DNA of 64,000 nt from Melanocharis versteri (Eukaryota; Chordata; Aves; Passeriformes; Melanocharitidae). Numbering within the stretch: position 1 is the first letter of the stretch; every line of letters starts with the position of its first letter. The notes under the pieces are model-generated. The model worked only from the letters and a program-made list of their open reading frames with translations, ran no database searches and had not been told where the DNA came from. Location of the stretch: positions 63,560-127,559 of the forward strand of contig VZTG01006782.1 in assembly GCA_013397845.1 (NCBI GenBank). The letters are read 5' to 3'. The translations under genes and the position numbers were made by a program. Below, piece after piece: positions 57,540-64,000 of this stretch.

Positions 57540-60292
57540 GTTCCATCCATCTATCCTAGGATGGGTGATTTATCCTTTGCCACAGGGTGCGAAGGGACTG
57601 GGAAACAGTGCAGCCCCCCAGAGGTGCCTGCCTGGCCACTGCTCCGGCCGGGCGCGCTCATGGCAAACGCCAGAATCATCTGTGATCAGCTGAGGGAACT
57701 GGTACGAAACCAGCTGTTGACTCTTCGGATTATTTCAACATTCCTCCACCCCAGCTGATGTCACCACCATCCAGCCAGACCCCACCTCACCCCAAACCGC
57801 CCCCAGTCTGGTCAATCCAAGGGCTCAGTGGTCACCAGTGGGCAGAGCATCAGCGCGAGGGCTGGGGGGGACAGGGCAAACCAGGGGCTTCTTGGCAGAA
57901 ACCCCACTGAGCCCAGGGTCTGTGGGCTCTTTGCTGGGTGGTTCTGTGCTCCCACAGACAGGGTGGACACACCGTAACCCCACGGAGCCCCACGCTGACC
58001 CCGGCTGCAGCCAGGCCGCTCTCCCCGCCAAGCCTCGCTGTGGTTTTGAGCACCTTCCCATTAAACTCTCAAGATCAAGGGCTCTCCTTCCAAACGCCCC
58101 ACACAGCTCTTGTCGCTAGAGTTGCCATCACAACAGAGCACTGGTTACAGTCCCCCCAGCCTGGCACAGCCTCACTGTGCCCTGTCCCCGAGGAGGAGGA
58201 GGGAGCAGGGTCTGGGAAGGGGTGTGCTGCCTTTGGCTGCCCTGCCCGAGTCGGGAGAGCACCTTTGATACCACCCAGAGACTCTGCAATCCCCACATCT
58301 GCTCTGAGGGGATTTTCCTGACACATTTTCCTGGCAGATCCTCCCATCCCTGCTCCCCATGCAGAGAGAGTTTCTGGTGATCCATCCCCGTGGCTCCTGC
58401 CTCCCACCCCGCTCTCTCCAGATAAACACCGTGCTTTTTAAAGTTATCTTCTGCCCACAGGAGACACACACCAGAGCAGCCTTTCTGCTGGTCACTGATG
58501 GGAACCTTCAATAGATCAGGAACAGAGATATCTCCATTTCTAAAATCAAGTTCAGAAAGACAGGTGGGGAAAGGGAAGAAAACATTCAGACAGTTGAAGG
58601 TTTTCTGACATTCTGGTAGTTTTCCCATCTTCAATGCAAGAGTAAAAGGTTTGGGTGTTTTTTTAACTAAATTCCAGCTTTAAATTCTGTATTTTTTCCC
58701 TCCTCTTTAGCTTTTCCCTAAAGAAGAGTTAAGCCTGACCAGAAAATGCAGGGAAGTTGCTGTTACCTATTTTTTGGAGGTCAGTACCTTCTTCACATGT
58801 ACCAAATACATCCACCCCAAACCCTGCCCAGGAGATAACCTGATGCTCAAGGCCAAGGTGAGCAATGCCTGTCCTCAACTAATCAGCAGGTAATTAGCTG
58901 GAAGAATTCAGAATGAAGCTGCAGATGAAGAGTAAACCTTCAGCCACTAAATTCCATCCTCAAATAATGAGACTTTATTTTAATTTCACAGTAATAATAT
59001 TGCCCAGCATCCCCTCCTCTTATTTACCTCCAGGAAGGAACATTAGCATAGAAAACATAATAAAAAATATCCAGCAAGCAGCTTTCACCAGCTCCTGTGT
59101 ATCACTCATCATTAAATTCGGGAATTAAGCCCTGTTAATGGACACAAACCATCATTTTGAGCGTGCAGGCAGTGTTAATATTTGAATAAGCCAACAACAA
59201 CAACAAAACAGAGAACTAATACATGCACGGTCATTCTTTCAAGCAGGGAGGATTCAGTTTTCATTTTCACAGAATATTAAACCAAATTTTAATTAGATTA
59301 TACCAGAGCCTCCCTAATAAGTGCTTGCAAGGGGAACTCCATTGGGCAGAAACATGCTCTGCAGTGGAAGAGAAGAACTTGCCAGCTAAGTGGCTTAATC
59401 ACTCAAGAGCTTTGAGGTGGCTTCCTTGTTTTCTCATTGTGGCCACCTCGCACTTTGCCAGGAGGCTGTCAGAGATGTTTAGCAATAATAACTTCTCCGA
59501 AACGGGAGAAGTGAGCTTGACAAACAGGAGAGAGATCAGGAAAGAAAAGAGAAGGAACAAAAACCTGTCGATACTTTAAAGACATCCTGTTCCTTCCCAG
59601 TGACCCAAAACGCCGAGGTTTGCTACTTCAAAACAGCACAAAGGGCAGTCCCAAGGAACAGCTCGTCCAGGGCGGGACCGCGCTGTCCCCACCGGGGCCC
59701 TCCTGAACGGCTCGTGAAGCTGCTCCCACGCTTGTGCGGCGGAGGAGAACTGAAAGCCAAGCCAAGGAAAGCAAAGAAGGTTAAACTGTAGATGCAGCAC
59801 CCCCCTCACGTAATGGCACATCTGCCGTGAAGGTCAGAGCTCTGGCAGGGCCGGGCTGGGCTCAGCCGCACTGACGCCGCCCTGACACCCCCCGGCTCTG
59901 CCCTTGGCCCTCTCCCCCTGCCGGCTCTGCCCTTGCCCCTCTGTCCCTCTTCACACCCTGTCTTCCAGCTGTTACTGACGCCAAAGGCAGCTGAGAGCCC
60001 AGCACATCCAAACCAGACCCCAGCTCCCAGCAGCTGATTTCTCCCCTGGACACAGCGGGCAGCCCTGAAGGAACCGCGCTGGGGCAGTGCCCCACCGAGG
60101 GCTCTGCCTGTGCCCCGGGGCCTGAGCCCCCCTGCAGCCCGGGCAGCCCCTCCCCGGACACAAGCACGCTTCTCCCAGGTGAGGGACAGCCCGAGGAGCT
60201 CCACAGAGCAGGTCTGGAACTACACGGAACACGGGGGGCCTTCCCCCGTCTCCGCACCCCGAGCACGAGGCACAGCGCTGCTCCTCACCAGG

Positions 60293-60602
60293 GTGAGAGC
60301 AGGGACCTTGTCACTGCCTCACAGCTCCCCATGGGTGCTGTGCAAGCGCCAGCATGCACCCCAGGCTCGGTGTGAGCAGGGGCCTTGTCACTGCCTCACA
60401 GCTCCCCATGGGTGCTGTGCAAGCGCCAGCATGCACCCCAGGCTCGGTGTGAGCAGGGACCTTGTCACTGCCTCACAGCTCGCCATGGGTGCTGTGCAAG
60501 TGCCAGCGTGCGCCCCAGGCTCGGTGTGAGCAGGGACCTTGTCACTGCCTCACAGCTCGCCATGGGTGCTGTGCAAGTGCCAGCGTGTGCCCTGGCTCTG
60601 TA
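60293..60602. repeat. 77-bp minisatellite, 4 copies
   Basis: Units begin at 60293 (79 bp), 60372, 60449 and 60526 with gtgagcaggg and include cttgtcactgcctcacagct and gtgctgtgcaag. Copies 1-2 share ctccccatgg and caagcgccagcatg, whereas copies 3-4 share ctcgccatgg and caagtgccagcgtg. This indicates stepwise duplication. The last copy degenerates at its end. Confidence 0.95.
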
Positions 60603-62169
60603 CGGGATGCAGGGTTACTCAATCCCTGCGGCTGTTCCGAGAACGAGGGCGGCCTCACACCCCGGCGTCCCCGGCCGCACACTGAAGCTCCCAAACGCAA
60701 TTGAGAAACGCTGCAGAACTGCCAACCAACCCGGCAAAGAGCGGAGAGACGAGGACACGGCCCCAGCCCGGGCTGTGCTGACCAACAGGGCCCTTCCCAG
60801 GCCCCAGCCTGAGCCCCCCACGGCCGCCGGTGGCTCTGTGGGCCCCTGGCCACAGCTGCTCCGTGTGCCCCGGCCACGCAGGGACAGCAGCTCGGCAGCA
60901 TGGACCCAACACACGGCACAGCCCCGCATTTCCATGTTTGCCTCTGGTTAAAATAAAACACCGCCACAGCCCGTCCGACAGGAGGTTTTCTAGCAGCAGA
61001 GGCCACACGCTGGACCACGGGTGACTCGGAGGGACCCAGCCAGAACCAGGACCCAGTTCTGGCACGGCCAAAGTTGGCCATGGGTGACACAGCACAATAT
61101 CAGCTCCAGCTCTACGCGCTGAGGACAGGCTGCCCTAAATAAAGCACATCCCCCCCTCCATCAGCTGCACTTCTGACCAGTGGCCTTTTTAATATATTTT
61201 TCTTCCTTTATTTTTTTTTTTCCTTTCCACTTTTTACTCAACCGGCCCCCGTGTTTACAGCTCGCTGCAGCACAAATCCTTATTTCATGTCACCCACTGG
61301 CCCAAGCTGTCCCCACTCACTGTTTCTCCTAGACAAGTTAATAAGATGGAAGGCTCCCCGGAGGCCTCGAGCCAGCGAACATTATCACTTGGAAGCAAGG
61401 CAGAAATACTGACACATCGGAAATGACTTCAAGCCTATTAATTACCCTTTCTTCTCTGGCAGATCTTTGAGAGAGAGCTTGACAAATTGAAAGGCAGGAG
61501 AGAGCATCCTCCCTGTCCCAGGAGCCCCTACCCACACCAGCAACAGCAAAACACCCCCTCCCCCCCGAAAATTATTTGTTTTGCTATCAATTAAATCATC
61601 AAAAATTAGCTGAGACAGAGGCTGCCTGTCAGTGACAGATCTCCCCTTCCTCTTTGTGCTCCTATTTCCAGAGGCAAGATGCAAATCACAGAACACAGAG
61701 CATTGGCACAGCTCTCCCACCCGTCAGGGGACATGGAAAATGCTGCTGCCCTGGGAAAGTTTGGAGCTTCTCGTTACTGAATGCCAGTGATCTCCGTTCA
61801 TACCACCCAACCCCTGCTCCTGATGTGCTGTAAAACCCCTGTGAATACCCCTCAGCCCCTCCCTCAAAATGTATTTTCAAATCCTCGCTGGCATAATTGA
61901 TCCTAATTATTATAAGCATTAGATATTAAATGCATTCCTACATGCAATGTGGCTTCAACTGCGGGCTTTCAGCAAAGTCTATTGTATAAATAAATGACTG
62001 GATTTCTTATTCAAGAGCTTCAGATGTGACAGGATTAATTCTGATGCAAAGTAGCCACGCAAGTCGAGATAAAGTCACTACCTGCCACTATGGCTTTATT
62101 TTTAAGGTGATTTCCATAATTTCTGGTTTAAAAAAGAAAAAAAAAAAACAACTTCCAAAATAACTGGAA

Positions 62170-62440
62170 CAAAAATCTTCGGGCCGTTACCTAGAAAACT
62201 ATCATTAAATCATTTGTTCAGTTTTCATTAGTATCATTGTAATTAAAGGGAATCATATTTCAAAAACATCTCTTCAACAGCACTTATCAAACCCCATCCC
62301 TGCAGCCTATCAATTAGGATTACAATAACCTCGCTCCCTTGTTGCCTTTGCCATTAGCATTTTGATTGAATGGCTGTTGAGAAGTGACTGGTACCAGAAG
62401 ATTGTGTTCACAAAGTAACGTTTCTTTATTCGCTTCCATT
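62170..62440. other. AT-rich repeat-free block
   Basis: Unique AT-rich sequence with TGTAATTAAAG, CAATTAGGATTACAA and repeated ATTAG cores, unlike the GC-rich flank at 62.5-62.7 kb. Candidate conserved non-coding element. Confidence 0.22.
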
Positions 62441-64000
62441 GAAGCTTGTCTAGTTGTCTCCAGTTCCTACTCAAAAGAGACAAGACAGTTCCAAAAGCAG
62501 TAATTTTGATGCGGGATTATTTTTTTTTTCTTCTCAGCGAGGCTGGACACAAATGCTGTTAAATCACCTGACAGCAGATGTGGGGGCTGCTCTTGGCTCT
62601 GACCTCGACACCCTCCAGCCCCACAAAGTCCCGGAGAGGTGTCAGGGCAGGAATGGCCACAGCCACGTCCCCAGCACCTGGGGAACACCCACCGGCCTCT
62701 GCAAACGCCCTTTCTAGGGATTCAATAAATAATAATCATTTATAACACACGAACTACTTGGGGAAGTTTTCAGCTACGTTTATTGCTAATAGTATTGAAT
62801 GTAAAAGGCAACAATTCATCAGCCAACCCCCGGCACTTTGGGAATGCAAGGGAGAGAGCGGAGTTCTCCAGCCACAACAACGGCACTAAGGAAGGACAGA
62901 GCAGCAACGAATGTCATCAGCAGGGGGATGGATGCATTCCACCACTGCCGTGAATTATAACAACCAGAGCTCATTAAATCCACCACATTAAAATAAAAAT
63001 GACCTGCCACGTCAGACAGTTCTATTTACTGATATTCCCACTGCTGATGCCTCCCCCGATAAATCACATTCCGCGGCACAACCAACAGTTATCCAAAAAC
63101 ATTTCAATTACTCGGACGTGCTGGAGACTCCAGCGGTGCTGGGCTACCCTACTGAAACATCACAGTCCCAAAGTTCAGTCTGACAGCCTCGAGGGGAAAA
63201 TGAAGTGACCCCCACTGGCTCCCTCCGCCCCCAGCGTGGCTGCAAGGACAGTCACAGGATTAACACAGAATTTAGAAGGGAGGGATGAGAGGGGAATGTT
63301 CAGAGGCCGCTGGCATGGCTGGAACTGACCCCTGGCAGCACCTCCACCCCTGCACAGGTGTGGTGCTGCCCAGGCCACAGCGTCCCCAGTGCCAGCCCAG
63401 GGTCCAGCTGCAGAGGGCAGGGGTCAGTCCTGCTGTGCTTCCTCCCCTTCCTCACCCCCTCCATCCCAGCCCAGCTCCTGCACTCCTCGGGAAGGCTCTC
63501 CAGAACCTCTCTCCTCTCCTCTCTCCTCCAGCAGCTCTGTCTTTGCTGGCAGGCAGCCAGGAGTGTGTAATGGTGCCAGGTAGCAATTTCATTTTTAAAA
63601 TGCTCTTATCAAAGATTTAAGGTGAAAGATAAGAAGAGCACACTACATCATCATAAAGGAAACATTGTATAAGGCATAGTATTTTACAAATCAAAACAGT
63701 TATCAAAATGAAAAGGTATGAATATAAAAACAAATGGAGCCTGTGCTGTGGAGAGGAGGGGAGGGAGCTCTGGGTTCGGGGAATTGATCAAATTTCAGGT
63801 TTTCTTGACAAGTCTCAAAGCCTGTGAAAAATGGGAGCAGCAACACTTCCACTGTCATTTTAAACCAGAAATAAAATGTCAGGTACATTTACAGAGAGCA
63901 TATACACACACACTTATTTATATGCCTTTTCATATAAATAGATCTATAAATATAGATACATATTTTTCATACCATTACCCACGGCTGTTGGGTGCTTTTA

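Larger units (their letters stand above)
1..64000 (-). other. MSI2: MSI2 (Musashi-2) gene body, 3' half, partial
   Basis: Five coding segments on the minus strand match consecutive parts of vertebrate Musashi-2, each bounded by AG/GT splice sites in compatible phases. Musashi-2 is a two-RRM cytoplasmic RNA-binding protein that recognises UAG-containing 3'UTR motifs and controls translation in stem and progenitor cells. Residues such as [20 protein letters not shown] distinguish MSI2 from MSI1, whose equivalent segment differs. Visible introns are about 5.2, 5.9, 3.2 (short form) and 14.4 kb (long form). The 5' exons (promoter, RRM1, start of RRM2) lie above 64000. The final long-isoform exons were not found above position 1. 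No second gene is supported on either strand. Confidence 0.95.
42517..64000 (-). other. MSI2: MSI2 intron upstream of the RNP1 exon (partial, >21 kb)
   Basis: I searched for the preceding exon (start of RRM2, ending NRHRG) and for the RRM1 exons and found none, so this is one large intron continuing past the window. It contains CR1 fragments (44.6, 45.6, 50.0, 53.8 kb), a MIR-like SINE (47.95 kb), a CAG microsatellite (52.48 kb), a 77-bp minisatellite (60.3 kb) and a strong hairpin (57.5 kb). It also has AT-rich repeat-free blocks near 42.6-43.0, 48.2, 50.55-50.8, 51.55-51.8, 61.9 and 62.2 kb. The 59.6-61.1 kb part is GC-rich but shows no first-exon or promoter signature that I can support. 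Confidence 0.8.

Noticed and set aside
59640..60950. GC-rich stretch considered as a CpG-island promoter
   Set aside because: GC-richness comes with a minisatellite and chance frames; I see no first exon, TATA box or initiator to support a promoter.
60110..60951. Plus-strand frames with repeated CHCLTA-type units
   Set aside because: Created by the 77-bp minisatellite; no start context or domain.
1..64000. Search for CRISPR arrays, bacterial operons, endogenous retroviral genes or DNA transposon genes
   Set aside because: None seen: no spaced direct repeats, no gag/pol/env-like frames, no transposase motifs. The DNA is clearly avian nuclear.

Overview
The window is avian nuclear DNA, most likely from a songbird. 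Chicken-repeat-1 (CR1) LINE fragments are scattered through it on both strands, and one old MIR-like SINE is visible. The only gene I can prove is a vertebrate RNA-binding protein gene, Musashi-2 (MSI2), read entirely on the minus strand. Everything else is intron, possible 3'UTR, repeats and AT-rich blocks that look like conserved non-coding DNA. There is no bacterial, viral or mobile gene cluster. The many medium-length open frames are chance frames in GC-rich intronic DNA.

Layout in the direction of transcription (high to low coordinates). 64000-42517 is intron; the RRM1 exons and the first half of RRM2 lie upstream of the window. 42516-42434 is an exon carrying the RRM2 RNP1 core. 37205-37091 is the end of RRM2 plus linker. 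31204-31130 is a Tyr/Gly/Pro-rich C-terminal exon. 27976 is an alternative terminal exon encoding DYLPISQDIIFIN and a stop, which defines the short MSI2 isoform, followed by a probable 3'UTR. 16694-16632 is the Ala-rich exon used by the long isoform instead. The last coding exons of the long isoform (ending in GPLIATAFTNGYH in mammals, from memory) were not found, so they probably lie beyond position 1 or are too diverged for me to see.

The exon phases fit exactly. The exon ending at 31130 finishes with a single G that joins either AC (27976, giving Asp and the short tail) or GT (16694, giving Gly and the long tail). This is a choice between alternative last exons coupled to polyadenylation. 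A U-rich tract of more than 50 nt lies just downstream of the 31130 donor, where it could influence that choice.

The most interesting signals are at RNA level. On the transcribed (minus) strand, six UAG trinucleotides, the core motif bound by Musashi RRMs, lie within 36 nt at 12550-12515, mostly at 6-nt spacing, in a repeat-free UTR-like block. A 12-bp hairpin at 497-465 displays GGUAGGUC in its loop. A perfect Pumilio element lies in the presumed short-isoform 3'UTR. Together these suggest possible autoregulation of MSI2. Other points are homeodomain palindromes, an RFX-type X-box, a strong nested hairpin at 57.5 kb, two minisatellites and a decayed tRNA-like element.
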